From contig JARGSG010000146.1 of NCBI GenBank assembly GCA_030374805.1, forward strand, positions 1 to 51,400: a stretch of DNA of 51,400 nucleotides, read 5' to 3'. This document shows positions 40,201-50,450 of this stretch, piece by piece. Both the position numbers and the translations under genes were made by a program. Positions within the stretch are counted from its first letter, which is position 1; each line of letters starts with the position of its first letter. The notes under the pieces were generated by a model. The model was not told the origin of the DNA and searched no databases. It saw only the letters and a list, made by a program, of their open reading frames with translations. The stretch comes from Gracilaria gracilis (lineage: Eukaryota > Rhodophyta > Florideophyceae > Gracilariales > Gracilariaceae).

Positions 40201-41380
40201 AGGCCTCTCGAGAATGATACGGAAACTCTGCTTTATGAGATTGATGTTACTGACGAAGGGCAAGCTAGCTATTTAAAAGCGCTGACGGGCGCCAACGCGG
40301 ACATTAACTTCTACCTGCCGCCACGCGACGGTGGTCCGGAAGAGCTTAAGTGTTCGACGGTCGTACACGGCACCGCAGCGGCAGATTTGGAATGCGCGGA
40401 AGAGCCGGCGTTCTTCCCCCATGCATACAATAGGATAAGTCGAACCATGTACGCAACGAGAAGGCAGAAGGAGAAGGGTCTAGAGAATCTGCGGAGGAGG
40501 AAGGCAGAAATTGAAGTGGAACGCAAACATAAGGCTTCAAGTTCAGTCTCTAACCCAACACTTAGTCCAAAAGTTCATTCATCCGATGCATGCTAAAATG
40601 AAGCGAGGCGCAGTTCAGTTAGGAAGAGTGAAAACTTCTAAAGGAAAATGTTACACGTCCCACTACCCTTCTCCAAATGTTCACTTCAAGAAGGCAATGT
40701 TTGATAACAGTCTGAAGTCTAGAGGCAGTGTGGTGTTCATGAGCTCTGGTACCGGATCTGAGCCTCATCATTCAACTATGGGGGGTCTGTTTAGAAACAA
40801 ATCAAAGAAGAATGCGAGAAGGTTTACCCTTTCTGGGATGAAGTCTTTTATTGCGTTTTACGGAGGAAACATCTCCAATGAACATCAAGGCGTAAACGAA
40901 GAATGGACCAAGGAGGAAGACGAGGCGCTAATAGCAGCTGCCTCAGCTTGTAACAATAACATGTTCTTCGTAGCTGAACTTCTGTGGTCAAAAGCGACAG
41001 TAAGAATAGGGGCTCGTCGGTACCGTCCTATCAGGCACTGTGTCGATAGACTTCTTAATGTTTTGGGAAATGATGTCAAAAATGGTCAATTACTCCCAAA
41101 GCTGACCACCTTGGAATCGGATACGCTGCAAAGGTGTCGACAAGCGTTTCAGAGCGGTTTTACCGTGTCACGGGCGAAGCCTGTGGTCCCTGGAGGGGCT
41201 GGGCATAGTTCATCGGAGATTCATCCTTCTCATCAGAAGCTTCCATCAGAAAGCATTTCAAGCGAATGGGCACTCAGGTGTTTTGCGAGGTATAGTAAGG
41301 GGTGGAGCGGCAAAGACCGTCAATCGAGGAACGTTAGGGAAAGCATGGAAGAGATATGCTCGGAATGTCGAAGAGTGTGA
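40201..41380 (+). pseudogene. SWR1: SWR1/PIE1 C-terminal part with SANT (Myb-like) domain
   Basis: Seen: DVTDEGQASYLKALTGANAD, an Arg/Lys-rich helix (TRRQKEKGLENLRRRKAEIE) and, after a frame change near 40.5 kb, a SANT domain EEWTKEEDEALIAAASACNN, with VAELLWSKA and YRPIRHCVDRLLNVLG. Plant PIE1 has the same arrangement, a Trp-containing SANT domain of this form behind the ATPase. The ORF at 40511-41380 ends cleanly at TGA, giving the natural-looking C-terminus. A Bdp1 or EAF1/Vid21 SANT domain is the main alternative, but the SWR1 ATPase upstream on the same strand favours SWR1. Confidence 0.6.
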
Positions 41381-41558
41381 GGGAACAACTTTGCGGAGCT
41401 ACGGTTATTCATTATGAAAGCAAACACAAAACAACAAAAGAAGAAGTAATAGTAGTTGCAATTGTAAAAGGTAGCGAAGACTTTATGATCGCCCCTACCA
41501 ACATAAGACGAAAGCGAGCGGCATTCGAAGAAAGACAAGAGACAGAACCATGCATTAA

Positions 41559-43526
41559 TTAAGTTGCATCTTTGCTTTCCTCTTCAGTCATGCACTTGAA
41601 CTTCTTCAACAACCTTGAGTGGGTCTTTTCCAAGGATGCGATGATTTCTTTATTATTTAGATCACGAGCTCTCTTGAGCGAGGCAGAGCTCTGAACCAGC
41701 ATCAAGGAGAGCTTCACCACCTTCTCAAACTCATCCATATCTTGTTCTTCAAACGACTTCTTTGGGCCCTCTATCTTCTGTCGTTCTAGCACCAAATGCT
41801 CTTTCATTAGAGACTGGTTGACTTCAGAGAGATTGTTAGACCGGTTCATTTGCTTCGATATTTTGCAAAGCTCTGCCCTACTACTGCTCGCTCTCGCACT
41901 TGATTTCCTATGGCTAAATGCTGCGTTGCCCTCTACGCCCACCAGCTGACCTTTCTCGACTCCTCCGTCGTCTTCTTCAATCAGCTTCGATGCTGTGACA
42001 AGCAAGTGGTCCGCCTCATTTTGTGTCCCCAATCTGGACACAATAAAGAACACATAGGCCCGCTTCGAATCGGCGGTAAGCTCTCCGTCAACAGTTGTCT
42101 TCAGAAACGAAAAAATATTCGTTGGGTCGTTTTGGCCAAACTTCGACCAGTTCGCCCTTGCTATTGTCTCTAGCTTCTTTATGCCGTTAAACTGCTTTTT
42201 GAGCACCGTCGCATTTCGGTAACAAAGCGGCCTCTGATTTGAGTCCACGGCGTCCAATTTCCCAGCAAAGCTGTTAACCGAATTGACATGCCTGTCATTG
42301 AACCTATTCGCGATAATTAGCCAGTATGAGTCCCGATTGACCTTGTGGTCCGGCTCAGATTTGGTCAGTGTTCTTCCGTACGCGTTCGCTACGGCATTCC
42401 TCGCCTGCTCGCCATCACGCATAATGACCATGAGCCTAGCAAACTCATTGATGCAAAAGGCGGGGTCCGTGTGACCCGATGGCTCTTTTTGTCTGAGAGG
42501 AAACCCACCAGAGTTTTTATGTGCGCGCTGAAACTCTTGAAGTTGTTTCTCCACCCCCTTCCGGTCCTTTTTGTGTAGCATGGTAACAAAATCGCCTACC
42601 TCATTTAGCTCCGTCAACGCTCCACGCCTAGCGATGTAGTCCTCCTCCCACTTAAAGAAGGATCCAAGTTCTTCATTCAAAGAGATACAATCTCTGATGC
42701 TCACGGCATCCAAACTCTTAACATGGAGAAAGAGCAATATTGCGGCCACCAACTGTCTGTGCTTCCGGTTGTGAACAACCACCTTAAACGGCTTGCAAAC
42801 CTTTTTCAGGTTCTCCACCTTCTTCTCCAGCAAGAATGAGTAAAGATACCCCATGCGAGACTCCTTGAACTTTTGTTCGTTGAAGGGAGAAACGGTGACA
42901 GCCGAAGAAGAGGACATGGCGCCATATTCCGAAGCATCTCCCTCGCCTTCTTCTAATGAAACTAACGGCTTGCCAGAAGTAGGATCGTGGCCAAGTTCAC
43001 CTCCCGTAGACGAAGAGTGCTTCCTTGGACTTCGTCGAAGAGGCGGAGCTGTAATCGGAGCTATTTGGCGAGGCTGCTTGAATGCGGGTGACATGCTGCT
43101 TTGTGTGCCGCGTGGACTAGAGCGTAGTGGCCAAGCGGAGAGACGACGGACGCGCCAGTCGGTTCCGGATGCAAGTGCGGCTGCTGCCGATGCCACGCAG
43201 TTGTGGTTTGTTTCTAGAGTGCGGGACGACGGCTGCGCATTGAAACATATATCGGAGGTCGGAACAGATGCGGAGGGCGCAACGGAATCGTCTTCCGTGT
43301 AGTTGCGGTGATTCGGAGAGGGAAAGACGGGAAAGGAGGGAACCGGAAATGCGGATGCCGGGTAGAGTTCAAGAGATGTAGCTAGGTTGAAGTACAACGA
43401 ACGAAAGCCGCAGTCAGGCAGTGGTCGTGGATGGGGGAACGCAAGGACTTTAGCAGGAGAGTATAGTCGGTGTCCAAATCTGGTGCGCAGTCGTCTACAA
43501 TGCATAAGGTTAACCGTAAGGCGCAT
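41559..43526 (-). CDS. Myb/SANT-like hypothetical protein, about 655 aa, possible transposon helper
   Basis: The longest intact ORF in the window. The first in-frame ATG is at 43526 (MRLTVNLMHCRR...); later Met residues (for example MSSSSAVTVSPF near 42.9 kb) may be the real start. Seen: a Pro/Ser/Arg-rich N-terminal third, a helical middle (GYLYSFLLEKKVENLKKVCK), and a segment INEFARLMVIMRDGEQARNA followed by RDSYWLIIANRFNDR, YRNATVLKKQFNGIKKLET and NWSKFGQNDP. That Trp/Asn-Asp and Arg-x4-Leu pattern resembles the Myb/SANT-like DNA-binding proteins carried by Harbinger transposons. The C-terminus is a coiled coil with Ser-rich linker (SNNLSEVNQSLMKEHLVLER). No catalytic motif is seen. It could be the helper of the transposase at 33.87 kb or of another family. 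Confidence 0.5.
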   Translation of the reverse strand: MRLTVNLMHCRRLRTRFGHRLYSPAKVLAFPHPRPLPDCGFRSLYFNLATSLELYPASAFPVPSFPVFPSPNHRNYTEDDSVAPSASVPTSDICFNAQPSSRTLETNHNCVASAAAALASGTDWRVRRLSAWPLRSSPRGTQSSMSPAFKQPRQIAPITAPPLRRSPRKHSSSTGGELGHDPTSGKPLVSLEEGEGDASEYGAMSSSSAVTVSPFNEQKFKESRMGYLYSFLLEKKVENLKKVCKPFKVVVHNRKHRQLVAAILLFLHVKSLDAVSIRDCISLNEELGSFFKWEEDYIARRGALTELNEVGDFVTMLHKKDRKGVEKQLQEFQRAHKNSGGFPLRQKEPSGHTDPAFCINEFARLMVIMRDGEQARNAVANAYGRTLTKSEPDHKVNRDSYWLIIANRFNDRHVNSVNSFAGKLDAVDSNQRPLCYRNATVLKKQFNGIKKLETIARANWSKFGQNDPTNIFSFLKTTVDGELTADSKRAYVFFIVSRLGTQNEADHLLVTASKLIEEDDGGVEKGQLVGVEGNAAFSHRKSSARASSSRAELCKISKQMNRSNNLSEVNQSLMKEHLVLERQKIEGPKKSFEEQDMDEFEKVVKLSLMLVQSSASLKRARDLNNKEIIASLEKTHSRLLKKFKCMTEEESKDAT

Positions 43527-44336
43527 CAAGGTCCGCGGGGTGAAAACCTTTGTTTCATTTGAATTGATTGGTGAACAACTGTCCAAGTGCAAGAATCTAG
43601 TTGGCGTAAAGGTTTTGCTTATAGCTCCGGGGTCTTTAAGAAATTACGTCGGGGCGTTCACGGGCGTTGATGCCCCAAGCCGTCTAAGCCAATCAATGGC
43701 CGTAGATGGGCGTTCGCGCGATCATTCACGCTTGCTCAAACCGCGCCTTAGGCGCTAAATATACTGTACAAAATCAGCGCAAGCGATGCCACGTCGCTTG
43801 GGCTGACGTGGCAAGCTAGCCAAAGGGTCTACAAAATTTTTTAGATATAACCAGACACAAAACGAAAGACCTCAGTAAGTTTTCGTGGACTCCTTTAAGG
43901 TGCAAAAAATTACAGGACCAATGAGGGAGTAACAGCAAATGAAACCAATTTGAAATTCGCATATTATTTCTGTACGTGAAACGTTACTAAATAAAATTGA
44001 ACTTTTGCCAAACGTTTTGGAGACTGTCCATTCCTCAACATAGCAACAAGTGCCACTGTGTCAGGAAGACCAATTCCTTTGTAGCAGGTACTGAAGAAAA
44101 ACAGGTAATTTTTGGGCATTTTAATCATTGTATCTTTCAAAGAAAGTTGATATCATAACAAATAAATTTAAAACAAGAAAATTATTCTTAGAGTATCAAG
44201 CATGCATTAAAAGCAAAGCACTACTAAAACCTACAGATAAATACTTTTTCTACAATGTAGCTACAAATAAATATGAAGCTCTAAAGTGAACAACAATTAT
44301 TAAATAAATATTTCAGTTTCGAGCAAACTTATAATA
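43527..44336. other. Gene-free, partly AT-rich stretch
   Basis: 43.53-43.76 kb is GC-balanced; 43.85-44.34 kb is strongly AT-rich with no ORF. A small inverted repeat GCCACGTC / GACGTGGC lies at 43788-43812 (8-bp arms, 9-nt loop). No gene was seen. Confidence 0.5.
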
Positions 44337-44624
44337 TTAGTTCTTCAGGTAAAGTTCCATAGTTTCCGAAATATAGAGCTTTCGACTACTGCCTCCAGAT
44401 GCTCTAATAGCGTCTACAGATAGTTTTATCACTTTTCCTTCCTCGTTGTCAACGATTTCTTTCGAATTGCCGTCAATCATAATACAATGAGCCAGTTCAT
44501 TTCCAGTTCGTAAGGGAACAATCCAACTTCCCGAGGTACGGTTCGCCAGCAAATGGAACTTGTTCCTCTTGAGAGAAGCATCTTTCGTCTTTCTGAAATT
44601 TGCAATAGGAATCAACTTATGCAA
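44337..44624 (-). CDS. Small unidentified ORF, 95 aa, possibly a gene 3' fragment
   Basis: Not recognised with confidence. Seen: TSGSWIVPLRTGNELAHCIM followed by IDGNSKEIVDNEEGKVIKLS. This HCIMID...I.D.EEG...KLS pattern is the kind of C-terminal segment seen in cysteine-protease-like or transposon-associated proteins, where a His precedes an Asp. A matching Cys-containing N-terminal part was not found, so this is probably the end of a truncated gene. The annotation is tentative. Confidence 0.3.
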   Translation of the reverse strand: MHKLIPIANFRKTKDASLKRNKFHLLANRTSGSWIVPLRTGNELAHCIMIDGNSKEIVDNEEGKVIKLSVDAIRASGGSSRKLYISETMELYLKN

Positions 44625-44660
44625 GCAGTGTAGTGCAATGAACTTCTCTTTGTAGGGGAT

Positions 44661-44699
44661 GAAAACTCATAAGTTTTCAGTCATTTCTCGCGGGAAATT
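44661..44699. promoter_or_regulatory. Short palindrome next to an E2F-like site
   Basis: GAAAACTCATAAGTTTTC (44661-44678) is a 7-bp-arm inverted repeat. TTTCTCGCGGGAAA (44686-44699) contains, on the minus strand, TTTCCCGC, the E2F/DP consensus. It lies close upstream of the 95-aa minus-strand ORF. A regulatory role is inference from motif only. Confidence 0.25.
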
Positions 44700-44849
44700 G
44701 GCTACTTATGAGCTGGACGCGTGTGCGTACCGTGCAGCATGGCCCCCTTTGGTAGGGATTATTTTAGAATTTTGGCATCTAGTTTAGGTTGATTTCGGGA
44801 AGCCGATTGTGCCACACGTGGCATCCAATTTGGATAGAGTTCGATATTC

Positions 44850-45630
44850 ATTTTGGGCCACACAGCGGTACAGTACTTAGGCGGAGCGAGGTCGCGCTTG
44901 CTCCCCTGTCACTAAACTTAACCCGTGTTCGGCCCTGACTTTGATCGCTTGCGCGAGTACTTTGACTCCTTTTTGGAGAAGTCTCCGTTAGTACGGCTCC
45001 GTCATCCGACCGGTTCCACCGGGGAGAAGCGTTGCGACGCATACTATATTGGTTTATTATTTGTTTTGGTCCACATATTTATGTTTATTGTCTGACCAGC
45101 CATGTACACCTCTCCGCCCCAGTATTGGGTGTTCTATTGTTGCTTTTCGCACCACTCGTCTTACTAGTGTTGCCCCTTTTTTGGGTTTCCTTTTTCTATC
45201 TGTCCCCAGATACCGCGCGTGGCACTCGCGTGCCTCGTCTGCCGATATCATTGCTTTTAACTTCTGGCCGTTCCGTTACCGGATTCTTCGTTTCACATCT
45301 CGCAGGTTTACCTGTATCTCCCATGGAGTTACACCCAGATCTTGGGAGTCACGAGGGCTCCATCACCAGACTACCTCCTCAGAGAGTGAATTTCGGACAC
45401 CCATAGGGTTATTACCTTCCGCGGGTTTGCTCTACATTTGGTCTCCCGACTTAGAATTCGGTTACTTGGATTCCCAGCTTTGCTGGTTGGTTGTTGTGTC
45501 ATCCCGGTTGTTTCTATCTCGTGGCGAGTTGATTCCGATCCGGATTGTTTACTTTATTCGTTGTTCTCCTTGTTAGGAATTCGTACTGTCAGTTCCACAG
45601 TAGTGGTCAACCGTTCCAATCGTTGTTGGT
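44850..45630 (+). other. Probable 5' LTR/leader of element 3, borders unresolved
   Basis: The 780 bp before gag hold no convincing gene, although frames overlap in it. A TATA-like CTATATT lies at 45044-45050 and pyrimidine-rich sequence follows. A possible primer-binding site TGGTCAACCGTTCC starts at 45604, but its implied tRNA is not one I recognise. Terminal TG..CA borders could not be set without the 3' LTR, which is outside the window. Confidence 0.35.
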
Positions 45631-47403
45631 ATGGCTGGTTCTTCTCAGGGTTCAAAGGCAGCCTTCGATAAAGGTATGCGCCCACCGCGGGTGGAGGACA
45701 CGGAACCTCGTCGAGGAATCACTACGCCAGTTGGACTGGAGGGTACCCCGGATGTACCGGCTACCCCGGTTGTGGGGGATTCTGATATATCCATCCGACT
45801 GGGTTCTGTGCTTGAAGAACTCAAAGAGTTGAAATACTATGTCAAGTTCCTGCAAAACCCAAATGCTGAGAACTTTAGGGATATTGAAACTCTTTGAGTG
45901 CGCCTGAACGATGCCCAGCCTCGGGATTTTGCTGTTGAGTTACACTTTATGAGTTCGGATATTAATTCCATTCTGGAAAGTTTCGGACAACCGACTGCCT
46001 TCGTTGCAAACGTGGATACTCGGTTCGAGACTTTGAGACAAACACTCATGAGTATGGATGGTCGCCTCCGCACTGTGGAAGCTACGTTTCGTGCAGACGA
46101 AGAAACGGTTGCCCAGGCGGAGGAAGAAGCTCACTCACGTGATGCGGAACACCGATCATCTCGGAAGCGTAAGTCTAAACACCGGAAGCGTTTTAATATC
46201 CACACGGGTTCTGAAGACTCCGACTCGGATAGTAGTTCTACGTCGTCGTCGCTTGGTGACTGCCGCCAGAAATACGGTCGTCGTCAGGAGACCCTACTAC
46301 GTCCAAGGTTTCAAATACCTCACAAAATGCAATTTTTGTCCTGAGTAAAGGGAAGAAAACATGTTGGGCTCAAAGAGTTGAAGGCTACAAATCCTCTTTA
46401 TGAGAAACTGTTATCGTATCAATATTATCGACTGGAAGACTCGTCGTTGGATCGGACACCCCGTGGGACGGGTCGCGTTAAAGATTGCATCAAACAAATG
46501 GATCTTGCGCTGAAGAACCACGTGTTCAGTGCAGAAGAACAGATTCTAGTTCCGGATTTCTTGGCAAGATTTGTTAATGAAACCGATGTACTCGGAATGA
46601 GTGAGGCGCAGGCGTTCATAGCCCTGCCTTACTTCCTGAAAGGATCTGCGGAGGATCAGTTTACCGCTGTACGTGGTACATCTAGAGCCTCCGATGGAGG
46701 AGTCGCGTGTTGGCCCGAAGCCGTACACTATCTCTTGAGGTCCTATGCTACTGGTAATGCTATTCAGAATGATATTCTCGCTCTTCGCGATACGAAACAG
46801 AAGACCGGAGAGTTGGAAACGCTTTATTCAACTCGGTTCGACAAGGCTTTCCACCGTTGTGGTAATGTTTATTCCTCGTTGAAGAGGTGTACAATGTTTT
46901 GTGATGGACTGGATCCAGCAATACGCACATTGGTAGCCCGTCACCGGGAACCCAATCGCAAGATCTCCTTTTTGGAGTTAGTTCAGCATGCAAAAACTGA
47001 ACGAAACGCCTTGAGGGCCCGCTCGGGTCATAGGGGTCGCCACTCTAACGCACACCACATTGAGAGTTCACCATCCATTTCATTTGTACTTCGTTCTACG
47101 GAAAACCGCGACGCGGATAATGTGCATCTCGTTCATAGCGATGGACGCCAGTCCTGGCCTTCTACGGAGTTATCGTCTACTTGTATATCCGTGGAGGAAG
47201 ATCCGGCACTCTACACCGCGAATTATCAGGTCCGGGCGCTCAAGCTGTCCCACGTGAGTGATCAAACACGTATGAACCGTCCCTGTTGGATAAGCAATAC
47301 ACCACAGCGTCAGGGGGACCAACGCCCCCAACAACTGGATCAAATCTCGATGATTTGCCATATCTGCTACCATCATGCCTCCGAACTGTACCTTTTTGGT
47401 TAA
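45631..47403 (+). pseudogene. Gag (element 3)
   Basis: Start ATG 45631 (MAGSSQGSKAAFDKG). Seen: a helical N-terminus (LGSVLEELKELKYYVKFLQN), a TGA at 45895-45897 in the same frame, then MSSDINSILESFGQPTAFVA, an Arg/Lys-rich segment (EHRSSRKRKSKHRKRFN), an acidic Ser stretch (EDSDSDSSSTSSS) and a TGA at 46342-46344. The retrotransposon gag domain follows in the same frame (46378-47403: LPYFLKGSAEDQFTAVRG, YSTRFDKAFHRCGNVY). The end has MICHICYHHASELY, half of a zinc knuckle: the two leading Cys are kept but the expected final Cys is replaced or displaced, and the frame stops at 47403. Confidence 0.8.
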
Positions 47404-47670
47404 GGATATGTCAAAGATTATCGAGTCGTATGAGTCCTTAACGGAGGAAGAGCGCGCTCGTGTTCCGAGTCTTACCTATAAAGGGGTTCGCTCTTTGTTC
47501 TTACCGGTATCTGTTATTTAGCCTCCCGCGCAGGGAATGTCTTCTAAACCGCCGCCGGTACCATCATCGACTCATTCGAATGCGGTTAGTAAGGCCTCAT
47601 ATGGAGAGAATGCCGCCCAGGCGGAAACATCGTCGAAAAACTAATTTCGGGGGTCTCCCTAACGGGAAGG

Positions 47671-49569
47671 GTGCCCGCAGTGTCGAGCACTGTGGCGCCT
47701 GAGGTGCCCAAGCCTCGCCCCCCAGTTACAATCCACTCGAGAAACATGTCTAACTCAGACGTGAGCTCTAAACACTTTGGTGTAATTCGTCTTCCGTGGG
47801 TACTGTCTCGTAATTTACGTGTCCCGGATCGGGCTATGGTCATGGCTAAGCGAAACTATAAAGCTTACGCTGACATTGGACTTTCGGACCATTTTATGGT
47901 TAGACAGTTATCTGTTCTAGATACTGGTGCCAGTCTTAACTTCGTGGTTCAATCGTTATTGCCTCTGTCAATACGGTCTTCAGTTCGCCAAGGTCCATAT
48001 TTGGATATCTTCGATGCGAACAACAACCCGTTACGAACGGCTGGTTTTGTGAATCTCGTTGTGACACTTGGTAATTTTCTGGTCCAATTGGAATTTGTTG
48101 TATGCGATTCGCTCGCAGCACCAGTTATACTGGGTTGTAATTTCTGTGATCGATTCGTTGAAGCTATTAGGCCACGTGCAAGAAATGTGGAATTGGAAGA
48201 CGGTTCCATTGTACCGCTTGTTAGGAAGCCGTTGCGGGAAGCGCTGCGTAAGCAGGTTCCCTTACCTGTCGCAGAAGAAATTCCAAACGTGGATGCTAGG
48301 TCTAATTGTCTCCGTTGTGTACGGTCTATACAGCTTCCGCCTGAATCCCAAGTATGGGTACACGTTACGTCGGACCAACAAAGTTTAGGGGTTTTACAAC
48401 CCGCGAAATCGTTGTACGATTCACGTCAGTTGGCCGTTGCTAATGGTGTTGTTCAAGTGGAACCTGGGAAACCTTTTAAGGTATTGATCGCCAATCTTGA
48501 ATCTCCTCCTCAGAGTTTAGTTAAGAACCAAGTAATTGGTACTGTGCTACCGCATCCTACGGTGATTGTACCCACGAAGGTGATCTTTTCCGAAGTTCTC
48601 GGTGACAACGACCCTAAGGAAGGAGAGGAAGACAAGTTCGTGGCGACGATGTTGATTGATAACGGCGCGGCCACCTCAGTGGATTCCAAGAAACCAGATT
48701 CTGCACAGAAGCCTGTTGAGAAGCCTATCTCCTCTAGAGATATTGAGAAGGATCCTGTTAAGAAATTGGAAGACCTGGACTTATCACATTTGCCAGAAGC
48801 ACACCGCGAAGTGTTACACGATATGCTACGCGAGTTCACCCAAATGTGGGATGGCTCCCTTGGGAAAATCGATGCAAGCGAACATCGGAGTGATCTGCAT
48901 CCGAACATTGGTCCTGTATCTCAACATTCTTACACAGCTGAGCCCACAGCTCGGATTGAAGGGAAATCTCAGGTCGAGAAGATGTTGAAAGCATGGGTAA
49001 TCAAACCGGCCCAATCCCCGTGGGCATCGCCGATAGTTCTTGTTCAGAAGCCAGATGGTGCATGGAGATTTTGCATTGATTACCGCCGCTTCAACGCCAT
49101 CACTGTCAAGGATGTTTATCCTATTCCACGAATGGATGAGTATATTGACTCCCTTGGGAGCGCCAACGTCTTTACAGTCCTTGATGCTACTTAAGGTTAT
49201 TGGGAAATCTCTATATGGAAGGAGGACCATGACAAAACGACGTTTCTTTGCCATCAAGGCTTGTACCGTTTCAAACGGATGCCATTTGGCCTGACAAGTG
49301 CTCTCGCGACGTTCCAGCCGACTATCGACATTATTTTAGCGAGAGTTAAGTGGAAAACCTGTTTGGTGTACTTGGACGATATCATCGTATATTCCAATAA
49401 CATGGATGATCATTTGAAGCACGTCCGAGACATCGTGAGGATTCTCTGCAAAGCAGGTGTTAGGCTGAAGCTCAAAATGTGTGAGTTCTTTACCGACTCG
49501 CTTAAATATCTTGGTCACGTCATACGTCCTGGTGAGCTCTTCGTTGAGGAGGTTCGTTTGAAATCCTTG
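47671..49569 (+). pseudogene. Protease and reverse transcriptase (element 3)
   Basis: Seen: the aspartic protease active site VLDTGASLNFVVQSLL and PVILGCNFCDRF (protease C-part); a long linker (VRSIQLPPESQVWVHVTSD; SLVKNQVIGTVLPHP); then RT: KMLKAWVIKPAQSPWASP, WRFCIDYRRFNAITVKDVYP, FTVLDAT, a TAA at 49192-49194 and, in the same frame, MPFGLTSALATFQ and the catalytic box LVYLDDIIVYS. YLDD is intact. The RT palm ends with a TAG at 49570-49572 before the thumb, again in frame. Both stops sit where the motif context is otherwise well conserved, so few mutations separate this copy from its ancestor. Confidence 0.9.
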
Positions 49570-50448
49570 TAGGAAGCTAAGCGCCCGCGTACGCAGACGG
49601 AACTCCGTTCATTCTTGGGACTCTGTAATGTCTACCGTCGGTTCGTACCGAATTTTGCAGAGCTATCAGCCCCGCTGAATGAACCTCTGAAGAAGGGACA
49701 GCCAGTACAACTGGAAAAATTCTGCGAAGTCGAGTCTGCTGCTTTCAAATCCTTAGTGGATGCGGTAACGTCACCACCAGTTTTGGCTCTTCCCACCCCT
49801 GGGTTACAGTACTCGATCGACACCGATTCTAGCGCGTACCAAGTTGGTTGTGCACTTTTTCAAACAACTGAAGACCGTATAAGACGCCCAATTGGGTATT
49901 GGTCAAGAACGTTGAACGTACACGAAAAGAACTACTCGGTATCTGAGAAAGAATGCTTAGCCGTCGTGTGGGCTTTATCGACTCTTCCAGCATATTTGAT
50001 GGGAAACCACTTTGTGGTGCACACCGACCATTCTGCCTTACGCTGGCTCCTGGAAATTACCAAACCTTCGGGTCGCTTGATGCGATGGCGTTTGAGACTT
50101 TCAGAGTTCGATTTCAAAATTCGTCACAAGAAGGGCAACCTTAACTGCCAGACAGATGCGTTATCCCGATTGGGAATTAATGCTGATGCCGATGCGTCGG
50201 ATGAAACAGATATCCCGTGTTTCATGATGTCGACAGAGAAAGGTGAAGTCCAACTGTTGGATGACGACCTTTGCGACCATTTTATGGCTACCAAACCTGT
50301 AGATCCCCCACAGGGGTCTTTTGTTCCGATTGTTCCTGAAGAGATGATTTCTGAGCAACAGACCGACCCTTTCTGCAGGCAGGTACGTTCTCGCCTCAAC
50401 GGAGAACTTCAAATTCCTTCGCGGAGAACGACCAGGGGCATTTTCTAA
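49570..50448 (+). pseudogene. RT thumb and RNase H (element 3)
   Basis: Seen: ELRSFLGLCNVYRRFVPNFA (thumb/connection), then RNase H with SIDTDSSAYQVGCALFQ (first Asp), the Glu in SVSEKECLAVVWALST, the Asp in VVHTDHSALRWLLEI and the end motif TDALSRLGI. All four acidic positions are therefore present. After RNase H a spacer of about 90 codons leads to the integrase. The frame ends at TAA 50446-50448; the integrase is read in another frame from a shift near the T run at 50440. Confidence 0.85.
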
Positions 50449-50450
50449 GA

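Noticed and set aside
40511..41380. TFIIIB subunit Bdp1 (SANT)
   Set aside because: The SANT fits, but the upstream Arg/Lys-rich helix and the adjacent SWR1 ATPase on the same strand favour SWR1/PIE1; not excluded.
43788..43812. 8-bp-arm hairpin as a regulatory element
   Set aside because: Arms this short occur by chance; no gene or repeat context supports a function.
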